From Blasia pusilla (lineage: Eukaryota; Marchantiophyta; Marchantiopsida; Blasiales): a stretch of DNA of 64,000 nt. Below are positions 31,151 through 44,434 of the stretch, piece by piece. Made by a program: the position numbers and the translations under genes. How positions within the stretch are numbered: position 1 is the first letter of the stretch; each line of letters begins with the position of its first letter. The notes under the pieces were generated by a model. That model had not been told where the DNA came from. It ran no database searches and saw only the letters and a program-made list of their open reading frames with translations. Location: NCBI GenBank assembly GCA_050084515.1, contig CM114271.1, positions 29,946,001 through 30,010,000 of the forward strand. Direction: 5' to 3'.

Positions 31151-32926
31151 ATCAGGACAGACGGAGTAGCAAAGAAAGGAGCACGGTTGAACGGAGTCCA
31201 ATCAAGTTGACGTCATGACAGCTTTGTATCGCCATTGGTTGTAGTGGAAAATCAGGACCCAACGATAAGCAGCTCGCAGCAACCACGTGGTAGGTTGGGT
31301 CGATATGGACACGGTAGCAGGCGAGAGGTGTCGAAACCGTGTATCGACGACAGCGGCTGGAGAAAAAACATTGGCACAAGAAGGATAGTCAGTGGCTGCG
31401 AACAAAGATGAAGACGCACAAATTTTGGGCCGCCAAGCGTCGATGCGGCAATCCTTAACTCTCAGCGGAAAGCGCGGTACCCAAGCTACGGCAAGCGAGC
31501 AGAATGTCTGGACTAGGCGATAACAGGGCCAGGGCGCCTAAATACCACCTACAATCCAAGGCTAGAACAAGGTCCGTTGATTGCGAACAAGGGCCCCTAA
31601 AAATTGACGTTATAGGCTAAATTGAGTTGACTTGCATGTGGTCAGCAAGGAATGCAGTTTATCCCCACAAATTCACTAAATCGATCGCTAGAATCCCGAA
31701 TTTTCATTCAAAATTTCCCACTACTCCACAATAAGTGGGTCAGCTCCCTCCAAATTTATTTTTCAATGATCTTCTACTCCCAGGTATAAATTTTCTTGTC
31801 CGATCCACTCAAAATAAAAAGGTGTTTACTTTTGTACCCCTCACTCAAGGAGTTACCCAAGAAAATTGGAAGTTTCACTCACACAGTAGCGCACTGGCTA
31901 TGGCAGCTTGCTCAATCAACCACAACTTTGTGCTCCAAACTCAAAATTTTGCATTGTTTCCTCAACGGCGTACACAGCTTCTTGATCTATGACCTTGTCA
32001 AATTGATTTCTTCATTTACACTTCCAATAAAAACAGACAGGGACTGTCATGCTGCCCTTCAATCTGCACTCCTACAAAAAATTTGGCAGCGCTTCCGCAT
32101 TGATTCCTCCCAATGAAAACTTCATGCCTATAAAATCAGAAATGAGAGAGGTACATGGTACTCTCGAGAGCACCCGCATGGGGAAATCCACCCCCATACT
32201 AAAGGCATGTGGAAGCGCCTTGGGTTGCGCTTCCACGTGCCATTCTCATGTACGAAAATCAGCAATGAAAACAACAAACTTGAGTGGCTCTTGATCTGGT
32301 GAGCACTCCCATGAGCTGCTAAATGGGAAACACCGTCCCCAAAATGCACATCAGCAAGTAACCACTCACCTCCTCCATTGAAACTCTGTCACTCTTTGCA
32401 TTCTCTCTTTGTAAAATCGATCCAATCTCTCTCAACAACTCACACCAAGCTCTCAAGGGTTTGCACTCTCTCTCATGTCAAACCAAACTCATTCTCCTAA
32501 TGAGAGGCTTGGGTTACACACACAAGGCAAGAAGGACCATAGCTCCGCCGCCTCATGCCCAAAGTTTCAACAAATAGATAATGAACTCTGAAGCTCTCTC
32601 TCTTGGAGGTATACCCCCTTCCCTCTCCCAAGCCCTCTCCACGGTAATCTATGCTCGCACGTCACCTCCTTGGCTCTTGACCTATTGTAGCGGGTCAACG
32701 GACACTTCCCAAAGTGTAAAGTCAACTATACCAAAAATGATAACTTACTTGAAATAGTAAGTTCCTCAATATGGCTCCAAATGAGCCGAAAGGAAGGGGA
32801 AACTTGCTCTCAGGTTACCGTGCCCTTAGCAGATCATCCTCGATCGCTTGAGGCTGTCCTCTTGTATCTTTGAAGGAGCTCTACTAGATCTTGCCGATCT
32901 ATCCTAAAAGACGTGCGAATGTCGTG
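31151..32926 (-). repeat. 5' LTR and adjoining leader of copy 2 (second LTR type)
   Basis: Bases 31900-32926 match 51400-52384 of element F in sequence and order (for example GCGCTTCCGC, CTCATGTCAAACCAAAC, GAGAGGCTTGGGTTACAC, GGTAATCTAT and GATCTATCCTAAAAG). This LTR type is longer than that of copy A and largely unlike it outside the central GGTAA-TCACC stretch. Its inner edge could not be fixed. I did not find a convincing priming-site pair or tRNA-type PBS here. Bases 31151-31690 show no recognisable coding sequence. Confidence 0.65.
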
Positions 32927-34620
32927 TTGAAGTTCTATAGAACTCTATCAAGGGGAAGGATCTTCAAAGGAGTTTGGAATATGAGCCTTTTATTTGGGAA
33001 CCATGGGGGTTGACCACAGATACATGATGGATTGTATCAATTCTTTTCTAGCAAATGGAGAATTTCTATGCAATGAGTTGCAAGATATTGGAGAGAGAGC
33101 CTAGAGGGTAAAGAATGACTTCCATAGAATATGCTAACCTAAAATTGAAAATTTTCCTTGGTTTGAGGTTTCTTGAAACGTATTTGAGGAACTTATTATT
33201 TTGAGAATGGTAACTTTCCATTTATGGAATGTAACATTTCATCCACTATTTCAAGTTTATGACAAAGGATGTGACTTGCGTGCACAAGTCACCAAAGAGA
33301 TAGAGATCATATTCTCTGCTTGTTGAACCTATTACGTCTTTCACGATAGATTGATGAGTATATATCCTTAGGGTGGCTTTGAGGAGATTGGAGAACATTC
33401 TTAGGAGCTCAAGGATGATCTTCTAAGACCTATGATAATCCCAAAGAATAAGCTTATCATTTGTTTTTGGCTGATTTGGAGCAATATTGAGAAAAATACT
33501 ATTTTGGTCAAATTCCTATTAAGAGTATGGTTGCCTTGATCCATTATTTATAGTCAAGTGCCAAATAGGTAACCTACGATCAAATGTTGCTCAGGAGAAA
33601 TCTTTGGAGTTCATTATGTCTTTGCTATAAATACATCTTGGCCTAAGATAGCAAGACTATGGTCTTCCTTGCCTTATAAACAACCCAAGTCATACATAAG
33701 AAGAATGGGTTTGGTTTGACACAAGAGAGAGATGGAGATTATGTGCATGATATTTTTGTTCTTAATGTGGAGAGTTATTCACTCCCAACCTTGAGCTTTG
33801 TAAGTAGAAATCTTAGGTTGAGTTCCAAAGCGTCACCCAATTGCACATTCCATAGGTATCTCAGAAACGACCAAATGCTAATCAGGTTGAGTCTCCGAAA
33901 GTACGTATCATTTCCCTAGGATTCCCCTTTCCTAAGCTTTGACCCATCTCTCGAACTAACTTACCTATACGAGAGCGGATTGGTTATTTCTCAAGATTTG
34001 TCCCCTAGCTCAAATTGGAAACATGACTAAACATGCATCACGACTAGTTTCTCGTTCAAGGACTTGAGTGGGTATGGAGAGAGAGTGTCCTAGCTATCCC
34101 TATAGGTATGTTTGGGGTTTTCATGTAAACCTCATCTCCCCTATTGTCACCCCCTTAGGCCCTTAAATTTGGCCCCCAACCCAAACACAAGAATGTCCGT
34201 AGACACAAAATTGTTCAATGTGAAAATAGATTAACTCATGTATTGCATTTACTAGAGGTGAAGTAGAATTTTCTTTCATTCACAATAATATGTGACCGTA
34301 ACTTAGACGTTCGCTTCAAGAAATCTTGAGTAGCCATTAAGGATGCCAAAGGAAAAGTATCGGGTGAAGGAATCCAAAGTGGAAACATCTACTAGTTTTA
34401 TGCTTTCACGACAAGCGTAGGTACAAATCTTGGTAGAAGTAGGTTTTGGCAAGAGAAAATTGGCTACCTAAGCTTTCGCTTACTCAATTAGATGTAGAAA
34501 TCTGGCATGGTTGTTGATTCACCGATAATTTCTAGAGTGTCAGAAAAATGATAAACTTGTATGATAGGCAAGCATTCCCACAAGAATCCAACAATAGAGC
34601 AAAGGATCCATGAAGGATGA
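32927..34620. other. No feature recognised
   Basis: AT-rich sequence with short frames only (for example plus strand 33716-33919). It precedes the copia remnant and may include its LTR, Gag or 5' region, but no matching termini or motifs were found. Confidence 0.45.
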
Positions 34621-34629
34621 TATATGCTA

Positions 34630-36890
34630 ACCTATGTGGTAAGATGCGAATAGTGGCATTAAGTGGTTCTTCCTACTTTCTGCTAGTTTTTTACAATTAT
34701 AGTAGGAAGATGTGGGTGTATTTCTTTCGCGATTACGCAAGTGCTCTTGGAAAGTTTTAAGCATGGCACAAGCTAGTTGAGAATAAGATAGGAAAGAAGA
34801 TACAAGAGCTTTGATCGGATCTAGAAGGATAATTCTTATCAAAAGAATTCAAAAAATATCTAGGGGAGCATGAAATCAAGTGACAAGAAACCATAACACA
34901 TACACTACAACAAAAGGAAGTTGTTGAGCATCAAAACCGAATAACGATAGAGATGGCAAGATGTATGATGAAAGCAAGAGTTTTGAAAGAAGGCTTTTGG
35001 GTAGAAGCTTTTAATATTGATGTTTATATTCTAAATAGAGTGCTATGAAGTCAGTTGAAGGCATGACTCCTCATCAAGCATAATCAAATTAAGGTATCAT
35101 CAGTCCAACACTCCAGGAATTTTGGTAGCAAGTGCTTTGTATAGATTCCCGAAACTTTGAGGACCAAGCTTGAGTCTAAGAGCATGAAGGGAATATTTAT
35201 TGGATTCTATTATGAGTGTAAAGCTTATCGTAGTTATATTGCTTATGGTGACCTCTAACAAAGAAGATGCTTGTAAGTCGTAATGTGGTGTTCTAGAAAT
35301 AACCTTGTGAAGTAGCGAACATTAGTGGTATATCCTCATTATCCTCAAACGAAGGGATAATCCACTAGAGCACAACAACAATTTTACACGAAATCTCCAA
35401 GAAGAAGAATTTGGTGATGATTATAAAGAGGAGCCTACTCTTCCACTACGATTGTCATACACTAAGTGGAGAAAGCACCTCTTGGATGGTAAGGATCCAC
35501 CAACAAGTGATAAAGTCACTACTCATCCAAGGAGATCCAAGAGACTAGAGGAGCAAATAGAGCTTCCCCAGATCTTGTCAATATGGCCTATAGAACAAAG
35601 GTCTTGAAGGTGGCAGAGCCATCATGATTGGATGAGGCTTTTGCTGATTCTAAATGGAAAGAGACCATGCAAATGGAGATGGACATTATTCAAAGAATTG
35701 AAATCTAGAATTTGGTTAAAAAGCCAAAGGACAGGAACGAAATTGCACCAAGTGGGTATACAAGACCAAGTACAAGTCTGGCATATGTTGGATAAAATCA
35801 AAGCAAGATTGATCGCATAAGGATGTTCACAAATTGAATGTTTTGATTATTATGGGACTTTTGCCCTTACTGCAAGGATGACAACCATTTAAACTATTAT
35901 AGGAGTAGCGAGAACAAGATGTTGGCTTGAACACCAATACTATATGAAGTCTGCATTTGTGAACTGAAGTCTCAAGGAGGAGGTTTATGTATCTCTACCA
36001 CCGGGTCTTGAGACACCCGATCAGAAGAGAAAGTTGGTTGGCTTTATTGAGCATTGTATGGGTCAAAGAAAGCCCCTAGGGTATGGTATCAATGCATAGA
36101 TACATTGTTAAGAGAAAGGGGTGTTATCAAGAGTCCATTGGAAGCAAATTTATGTGTGTTTTTCGAATAACGGATGCATATATTGATAGTCCTTTATATG
36201 GCTGATCTCATCATCATATAAGACCACAGTAACAAAATAGAGGAAATGAAGGAAATGTTGAATCTAAGTTTGAAATGTTAGATCTAGTCTTTTGCATTGC
36301 TTTTTTGGCCTTGAGATTTAGCAACAGTCATATTGTAATTTTATTTCTCAACAAAACTATACTAGAGAAATCTTGAAGGCATTCAGAATGACCAAGTGGA
36401 AGGAAGTGGTCTTGTCAATGGAGGATTTGTCCCTACGTACTAGGGATGAATCACATGCTTTTGTTATTCATGTTGGGCAAGAGACTCACATTCTTGGAGA
36501 TCTATTTTGGGTCATTTCTTCTTGACGGGATTGAGTGTGGTATCATGGATCAACAAGAAGAAACCTATATTGGATTTTTCTTCTATCAAGAAGAGTACAA
36601 GGCAAATTTGTATGCTTCATGTGAAGTAGTATGGTTAATATGGATATTGGAGGACATAAAAGAAGTATCAGAAACTGCTACTGTAATGTGGTATCACAAC
36701 CAAAGTTGAATTGCCATAGCACAAAATCGTGTGTTTCATGCTCATACGAAGCACATAGAGATCACATATCATTTTCTTTGTGAGTTGATCGAGAGAGATG
36801 TTTTGAAGTTAGTGTATTGTCCAATTGAGGCTAATTGTGCAAGTATATTCAACAAAACCTTGAATGGAGATAAACTTTAGCGAGACCTGA
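34630..36890 (+). pseudogene. Ty1/copia pol remnant (integrase, RT, RNase H)
   Basis: A decayed copia polyprotein on the plus strand. The integrase core shows YNYSRKMWVYFF near 34690 and MARCMMKARVLKEGFWVEAF near 34950, then a VYILNRV block and MTPHQA. The RT starts with KWKETMQMEMDIIQRIEI near 35650 and the KWVYKTKYKSG block, with ALYGSKKAPRVWYQ near 36050. RNase H reads SCEVVWLIWILEDIKE and NQS-IAIAQNRVFHAHTKHIEI near 36620-36760. Stops and frameshifts occur throughout. No LTR pair could be assigned. The order integrase before RT defines Ty1/copia and separates it from the gypsy elements around it. Confidence 0.88.
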
Positions 36891-37049
36891 AGGGTCTTAG
36901 CATCGCTCCAAGATAGTAGTCAATTTGAGAGTGGATATTGAGGGGGTTCCAAGTACGTTGTTGGGGCTTGCCACAAACATGTATCACGATCTATTAGGAT
37001 ATTCTTAGTTTTTTTGTCAAGGTGTTTTGACCGGCCATGATGTTATATA

Positions 37050-38620
37050 ACCATGGTGTTGAGGACCTTAAATGTTGAGGGCCATACGTTGACGCCAAGT
37101 TTGGATGGCTACAATAGTAAAGTTACTAGCAAGACATGTTGTAGAGACGTCATGGTTCTTCTCATAGTGGTATTATTGAAAAATAAGCATGGTACTTTAT
37201 GCTTTATTAGTCTTAAATGTAGAGTTTATTTTCCATAAAATGTCTTGTTGGATTCAATAGTCCAACCCTTGATTTTTGGGGAAAGCAGATTTTATGTTTG
37301 CAGTTAGGGTTGATATTGAGTGAGATCCATTACATATTTACATGTCACTAGATAGAGCTAGTACAACATAGTTTATCACTCAATATGAGATAATAAAAAA
37401 GCTTATACTAGAATACCTAGGCAATGATTCTATGTTATAAGCCAAGGTGATAGTGACTGCTTCCGAGTCCTACGATTTATCGGTTGGTGGAGTAATACTA
37501 CATGGGATGGATTGTACCACATATTACTAAGAGGAATTATACTCTTCCAAGCTAGGATGGAAGTCTAATGATTGACGTATTAGCTCATTTCCAATTTGAT
37601 TACTAGTGATGTGAGATAGCAACAACCATGAGATGCGGAAACATTATTGATATTCAATAGAACCATCACAAGGCCAAGAGATTTGATGGAGGGCCAAATC
37701 CATATAGATGACACATACAAGGCCAATACTTCTATCGATAGGAATGTCAAGTCAGCCACACTAGATTTTTGAGAGATGGTACAGTATGTAGGGCTTGTTT
37801 GAAGAGCTTGAACAAAGTGCTAATAACCACGTATAGCTAGCTTGGAGTAAGGTTTTGCTCCATGTCAACACAGATCGGAGGAGTACAAGGTAATAAAGAG
37901 GCTACGTTATGTACATTGTCATCTTTAGACACTACATTGGTTGTGTGGATCTGCTTAAAGGGGACATTATTAGTTTGGTTGTCATGTTACGAGCATGTCT
38001 TTACATGTAGAAGTACTTGTATGTGGATAAAGGCGAACTTCCATTTGAGGCGATGTCAGATCTCTTGACATCATCAATAGTATAGGGTCACCATTGACTC
38101 ATTTAACTTCCTTGCCAAAGGATATCTTTCTTTTGGGATATGGTATATAGATTGGATGGAAATTATTCATTCGGTGATTGTAGGTTAACCATGTTGGTCA
38201 ATTGAGTGTTGTCAACAATAGGTGGTTTAGAAGACCCTTTGTCTATGTTATTTTGTTAGATGGTGTAGATCTTGCGACCTCTATATGAGCGTAAACCTTG
38301 TTCTCTAGTATACATCATGGAGAATGTTATGTTGTTGGGTGACTCTTGGCCATGCTTAGTGACAAATGTACATGTGATCCATCCATTGAACTGAAAGTCT
38401 TGTTGGATGTGGTGACAAAAGAGGCACATGTGCATTGTCCAGTTCTCTAGTGGAAAAACTTGATGCCACATGAGCTATTGAGGAGGGCCTATGCAAAATT
38501 GGATCAACCCAATGAGTTGTTGGTGGATTCTCTTTTGGATCCCTCGCATCAATATTTTCCACCTGTTCCCTGAAATTTTGATTTTCAATGTTGTAAGAGT
38601 TTGCATTCATTATATCACAC
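37050..38620 (+). pseudogene. Element E: protease-DNMT remnant of the DNMT family
   Basis: A plus-strand relative starting right after the copia remnant. The protease is traced by VVLLKNKHGTLCFISLK near 37170, NVLLDSIVQPLIFGE (active site DLGA now DSIV) and ESYDLSVGGVILHGMD near 37470. The DNMT linker follows (RPRDLMEGQIHIDDTY near 37680; LDTTLVVW near 37930). The catalytic domain is seen in pieces: VDLLKGDIIS for motif I, PCW for motif IV with the Cys kept near 38190, IMENVMLLGDSW for motif VI near 38315, then NVHVIH. Each piece needs a frame change. RT and integrase are absent. It supports the protease-DNMT order independently of copy A. Confidence 0.78.
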
Positions 38621-41600
38621 TCTCCTTATTGTTACATATACAAACATCTTCATATTAGCCATGGTTTGGGTCAACCAACCTTGTGTCTCTAGAGTCAAGG
38701 TCTTGAGACACAAGCTTAAAAATTTTATATGTGGTTAGACAGACTTTAGCCCCTCACTCTCAAACATAAGAAAGTCATTCAAGTTTTGGGACATAACTAT
38801 CTAATAGTCAAGGAAGGTGAAATATTGCTAGGATACTTTGAGTTTCTAATTGCCCTTGGATCTTGAGCGAGTCTCAAACCGGAATTTGATATCTAAGTCA
38901 TAGGTGAAGGTCAAAGGTTGACATACTAAGTTGAACTACATGAACTTATCTTGGAGTAAACACCCAAAGCCAACCTCTAAATCCATCTTATTCCTTTGAT
39001 CCAACTCCATGATTTCCAAGGTGGGATTCACTTTCCAAACTTCCTTGGAAACCCTCTCCATAATATGCAGTTTTAGGGAAATAAACTCCCTTCCTTTACC
39101 CAAGGAATTTTCTTGGAATGCTCCTTATGGCCATCAACCCAAAGTATCATTGTGACAATTCTAAGTTGGTTTCACTAAGAGAAAAATATGATGTTTACAA
39201 CCAAAGAATGAATCAGTAAAACAAATTACCATTGAGATCATGATTTTATTTAGGATAAATTTTAAAATTTTAAAAAACATTTAAAATTTATGTAAAATTT
39301 GCACAACACATGATTTATGGCTATATGATGAATATCCCTATTTTTTTTATAGATTTAGAACATACATGTTAAAAATTATAATCGAGCAAGTTGATTAAAA
39401 ATGCAAATTTCACATTATTCCCTCAAACTTTTCAAGAATAATTCCATGAATATATAATCTATATTATCTAAGTTTGAAATGCAAGGAAAAATAAAAGATG
39501 TATAATCTTTAAGAGGAGAAGGGAAGAGAGGAAGAAATAAAATTTCTAAGGGTAGAAGGGAAGGTCAGATGATTTGTTTTTGTTTCTTTCCAAATAAGGG
39601 GGTGGGGAATAAGGGAATATGTTCCCCGAATAATGAAGAAGGGAAATCTTACTTTTTTTGAATACGAGGGATGGGTAATAGATTTTTCTTTCCTAAATCT
39701 AAGATGTAGGATGAGTTGGATGCAAGGCTCCTTACAAGGGGGAAAAGAACATGATATTTTCACAAAGGAAGAAAATTTATGAAAGGGGAACCAAGGAAAA
39801 GTGCTATAAAACTATATGAAAAAATCATTTATTCGTGTATTGCATAAGCATGCTAACTATTATTGCTTCATATTTTCTACTGAATAAGTATAGTTTATAC
39901 ATATAAGGAAGCCAAACTATATTTACATAGAAAGAATATCATCATCATGAGAATCTAAGGGCGGATAATATGTTGATGGTGGTGGAAGTTAAGAAACACC
40001 TTTAGTTTGCAACATGAAAATCTTGTTGAAGTGAAATGAGACTACTTCTAAACTTTCCCCTCATGAAAGTGTAGTTTTGCGCTTACTCTATTTGAAAATG
40101 AGATCTCGTAGTATTAAATTGAGCATAATGATTTTATTTTATTGTAATTGTGCGGATGTCCAATCCATTCCTTATTATCATAAATTTTGATAGATGCGTT
40201 AGGGTCTATGGAGTCCAAACTTGTAAATCAATTTCTATTTCATATTTTCACTCCTTGAAACAACTATTTGCTATAATAAAACATCATCACTATTGATAAA
40301 AATGAACATAAATTTGCAATAAAAAAATTTTCATAGCATTTATGAATGAAAAACTTGTTGTAACGAAGATTTTTTCCATTCCCCCTCTAACAAGGCCAAA
40401 CAAGTTTAGCTTCATACTATGTAGTAGGATAGGGTCATATCACTTTCTATTTTGGGCTCTTCCTCAAAGTGAAACCAAATATATATCTTCTCGGGTCCTA
40501 TTTTATTGCTCTTATAAGTAAGCTACCCTTCTTTCATGGGATTTTATGAGGTCTTAAAATTTGTAGTATACTCATTTGGATATTTTATGTTCTTTACATA
40601 TAACATTATCAATTCGCAATTAAAAAAAGTTAGGATTCTCTAGTTTAGTCACACCAAAGAAATCTCCATCGAGATGCACATGATGTAAATTTCATCTCAA
40701 TTTGGCGAGTCTTCATACTCATGGGAGATAAATGTGGAGATCCCATCCCCATATTACATAGCAAGTCACAAAGTATTCGCGTTATGCGGCAATGTTCTTC
40801 CATCTTCTTGCAAGGCTACACTTCCATTGCCACTCATCTTTGTTTGTACATGTTTGAGTGTACAGAAATTTGAGAAAGGGTAGAAGGATGTCCTTATTGC
40901 ATGCCCTACAAGGAGACTCTTTCGGTCCAGCTCTCAACTAAACTTTGATGGGTCAATATTATTCAAGCCAAAAAAATCTACTTGGGATAAAAAAAACTCA
41001 TCCCTTTCAGAGGGGAGATCACACCACTTTTTTGTGGTGTGGAGATTCCGTAAGATTTAGTCCCCTCCTAATATCAAGAAAATTGAGATGCTATGGTGAG
41101 TCAAGCCAACTTGCCGTAGGGCTTAGTGGCTCAAGATGATACAAACTTAGGAGTGAGTGTTGTCATGAATATGGCCAGAATGTAACAATGCATTTGAACA
41201 TATATTACATTGGTTTTTAGAACGTTCGGAAAGTATATAGATTGATGTAGGATAAATAGCTCAAAATGTGATAGGTTGGGGGAGAGACCATCTCGAGGAG
41301 ACCATGTCCTTAAATCTAAAGATGAAGGATCATATGATACCCTATAGTCGGAAAATGACTCTACATATAAGCTTCACGAGGTGAAAATTTAGAAATGGGC
41401 AAGTTAGTTGAAGAGATTTCTTCTAATGTCAAATGTGGGACAATGAAAGTGGCTTGTTTTGTTTTAACTTTGTACTTTTGTAATAGAAAGACTCTCCATA
41501 TAATATATATTTTTACTCTCTAGTATTTTTAAAAGCATGAAATCTAGAAACATTAACAACCGCATAATATTCGCAATATTTTGAATGGAGCAAGATAAAT

Positions 41601-44190
41601 AAATTCTATGGGGATAGCTAGGAAGGCTATCTTAAATGCATTTTTGAGTTCTAGAAAGATTAACCTGAATTCCCCAAATCTCTCTTTACGGCCTTACATG
41701 TAAGCCTCATTTTTTTTCTTCGACAAGCAGGCTATCTAGGCCTATTTAGCACATCACTTTTGCCTCGTGTGATTCTGTCCACTGTGAGATGAGAATTTTG
41801 TATGGAGATATGTAATGTAATCCGTGAGAAATTAATGTGAGTTTAATATGGTTCGTGTGATATTTATCACGATCATGATTTAATGGGTGATCCGGCACGG
41901 TAGAATCGGATTTCTTACCTACCCTACCAATTTTCACTTTCACATACCTTTTACAAAATCCTGCCGACTAGTTTCCAATGGAATAGGAAATTTTTGGCTT
42001 TGATTGGCCACGGGATCTTCCAATAAGAACGTTTTTTATGTGAACCAAACTAAAAGCATTTGCATATTGTTAGTATTTTTCCAAGGGGTGCCCTTAACCA
42101 TACCTTGTACTCCCTTCCCGGTTTCTATCAACTCCATTTTCACCATTCCCCCCTCAAAACCGGGCCAGACACTGGTTTTTTAACATATAACAATGATAGC
42201 TAAAATGATCAAAATATGCGGGAATTGCTGATTATTGTATGGTATACTTCTATACATTAAATATGTTTTCCTTGGATCTAAAGAGTTGGTGTACATACAA
42301 TTAGTCACACAAGAACATGCAAAAGTAACAACATGTGGCTATAAATGGGCATGGGTGCACGTAAGCTAAGCAATTTTCCATCTACGCTAGAGGCGTGATT
42401 TATGGCCAAGTGCCAATGAAAGATTGGTATGTTTCCTTTAGAGACCCCTGAGAACACGATGTAAAGTTGTGATTGCAAATGTATATTTTATCATAGATTC
42501 TATACTTACAACCGAAGGGTCCAATGTGTGTTAAGCTAATCTTCTAAATCGATAGCCTATCTCGCTCTCCACTAACTAGAGCATAGGTTAATATATGTGA
42601 TGAGTTATTTTATTTTTACATTCACCCAATGTTTGACTTTATGACAATCGAATTTTATGAGATTTACCTAGAATCCTATAATCATGCCATGTCCTAAAAT
42701 GGATTTTCTCACAAAGACAAGCTTCATCCGAAAAGGGCGTTTGTGATTTCCTCCTTTTAAGAAAAAAAATTACGCTTGCAATAACATATTTTTTATTCTC
42801 TTCCTTCTTTTTAAATTTATTACTACATATTTCATATAAGGGGAAGTATCTCCTTTAAAAAAATTGCAACTTGAATAGAGGAGCAGGAAACATGAGCTTA
42901 CGATAGACTTCAAGGAGAGGCTTCGTCTAAGAAAAAACATTCTTACCAAGGGGAATTCTTTTCAAATGGGGAAATGAATTGGATTGAATTGAAGAATATT
43001 TTTTTTTTAAAAGGAGAGTGATGTGGTGGGAAACTTATGTCTAGTTCTCTATAGTATTATTTTCAACAAAGCTTGCAGAATAGGACAAAATAAGAGATAA
43101 TAATTTTTTTGAAAATGACTCGATTAAATTAGAATATTATTAGTGGAAAGGTAGAATATTCGTTAAAGATAGATTACAAAATATCCGTGCAACACAATCA
43201 TGGACTTAAACTATTGGTTCATAATTTTGATAGAGCGAGGAATTTCCAAAAGCAAGATTTGTAAGAAGGAGCATGCATATTTTCTTGGATCCCTAGTCAT
43301 GGGTTATGCATTCTCCTTTCTTGCAAACCAAGTATGCTTTCCAATGGTCTTTGGTACGGAGTGATGTCATCGTGATGTCTTCCGGGGGTTCCTCTGCCTC
43401 TTCCCTCATCTCCACGTGAAAGTTATTCTTGTGTCACTCTCATAAATTCCTCTTTCATGGGGTTGCTCGGCAGCGCGAGTCGGCTTTGTGCACACTTTCG
43501 ATTATCGATAGCGTAGCCTCCCTCTTACCGAACCGTGAACTCTCCTACATCGTGCATTCTGCGAACGTGCCTTTTAGCACGCTGCAAGGTGACTTATCCA
43601 CCTGGCTCTCACATCCTTAGTTAGGCACCGTACTTTCCTACCCTCATCACACATCGACGTCGCGCAAGTCCACACGGTGCCAGCTCTCCACTGTAAATGT
43701 TTAAACGGAAGGGAGGATTCCAAAGACGTGCACATAGTTAGACTTTTGGAGTGTTACTTCTGGAGTTTTGAAATGGATCACACGCAGTTGATTGAGTTAC
43801 GAATGAGGTAAATTTTGTTGAATCTAAGAAATGGGGGGCTACTATCTACAAGAATTTTGACTGCATTTACCTCGTGTATCTCATGACACCGCTTCTATCT
43901 TCCCTCTGACCCATAAAGTTAGGCTAAATAAAACGTTACGTTCAGTAAGCCCTAGGGTTCTTCTAATTCTTTATACTAATTCACGTTCATTGGTAAGGTT
44001 AACACTAATCGGCCAGCTCGACACGTAACCTGGGTTATCCCCGGAGTTCGAAGAGGTCTCTTTTTTCGTTCCCCCGCTTGATGCGGTCTTGGCGTTGTGG
44101 GACTCTTCACTCGAGGAAAATCAAACGCTGGTGCTAGTTTCTTGCTTTCTCCACTCTTTTCTTTCTTATGATTGTCTCCTTCCTCCCCAG
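38621..44190. other. AT-rich stretch without recognisable genes
   Basis: Long AT-rich DNA with poly-A and poly-T runs. All frames are short and lack domain signatures. Base composition, lack of CpG and absence of GC-rich repeats set it apart from the younger elements to the left. It probably consists of very old, unrecognisable elements. At about 43945 CCCTAGGGTTC resembles a telo-box context, but no gene follows that I can identify. Confidence 0.5.
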
Positions 44191-44194
44191 CCAG

Positions 44195-44434
44195 GAGCTA
44201 GCCGGAAGAATTTGGAAATTTTAGATTCGATTTTTCAATTACCGGCCAAAAACTGACGATATAAGAAGAAGATGCTATTTTGTATTTGTGTTGGAAAGAA
44301 GAAAATGTACCGGTTCCCACCGAGAAACTACCCGGACCCTGGCCAAAAACTGACGATATAAAAAGGCGCTACTTTGTCTTTGTTTTGGAAAGAAGAAAAT
44401 GTACGGGTTCTCACTAAGAAACTACCCGGACCCT
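44195..44434. repeat. Tandem duplication (97/94 bp) of a dispersed repeat
   Basis: Bases 44244-44340 and 44341-44434 are adjacent copies starting GGCCAAAAACTGACGATATAA and ending CTACCCGGACCCT. The segment just before (44195-44256, AGCTAGCCGGAAGAATTTG to CCGGCCAAAAACTGA) recurs at 63930-63990, so the duplicated unit is part of a dispersed repeat. It has no coding potential. It may be a MITE or LTR fragment. Confidence 0.75.

Larger units (their letters stand above)
23986..32926 (-). mobile_element. Ty3/gypsy DNMT element copy 2
   Basis: A second long copy of the DNMT family, transcribed right to left. The order is 5' LTR of another type (to 32926), GC-rich insertion, leader (29520-30370), DNMT, RT-RNase H, integrase, PHD finger and the 3' family block at 23986, with no 3' LTR. 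Gag and protease are absent: the leader joins the DNMT linker directly near 29460-29520. It is more decayed than copy A. A hAT-like element splits the PHD finger, and a hairpin insertion with telomere-like units splits the RT upstream segment. The domain order agrees with copy A. Confidence 0.82.
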
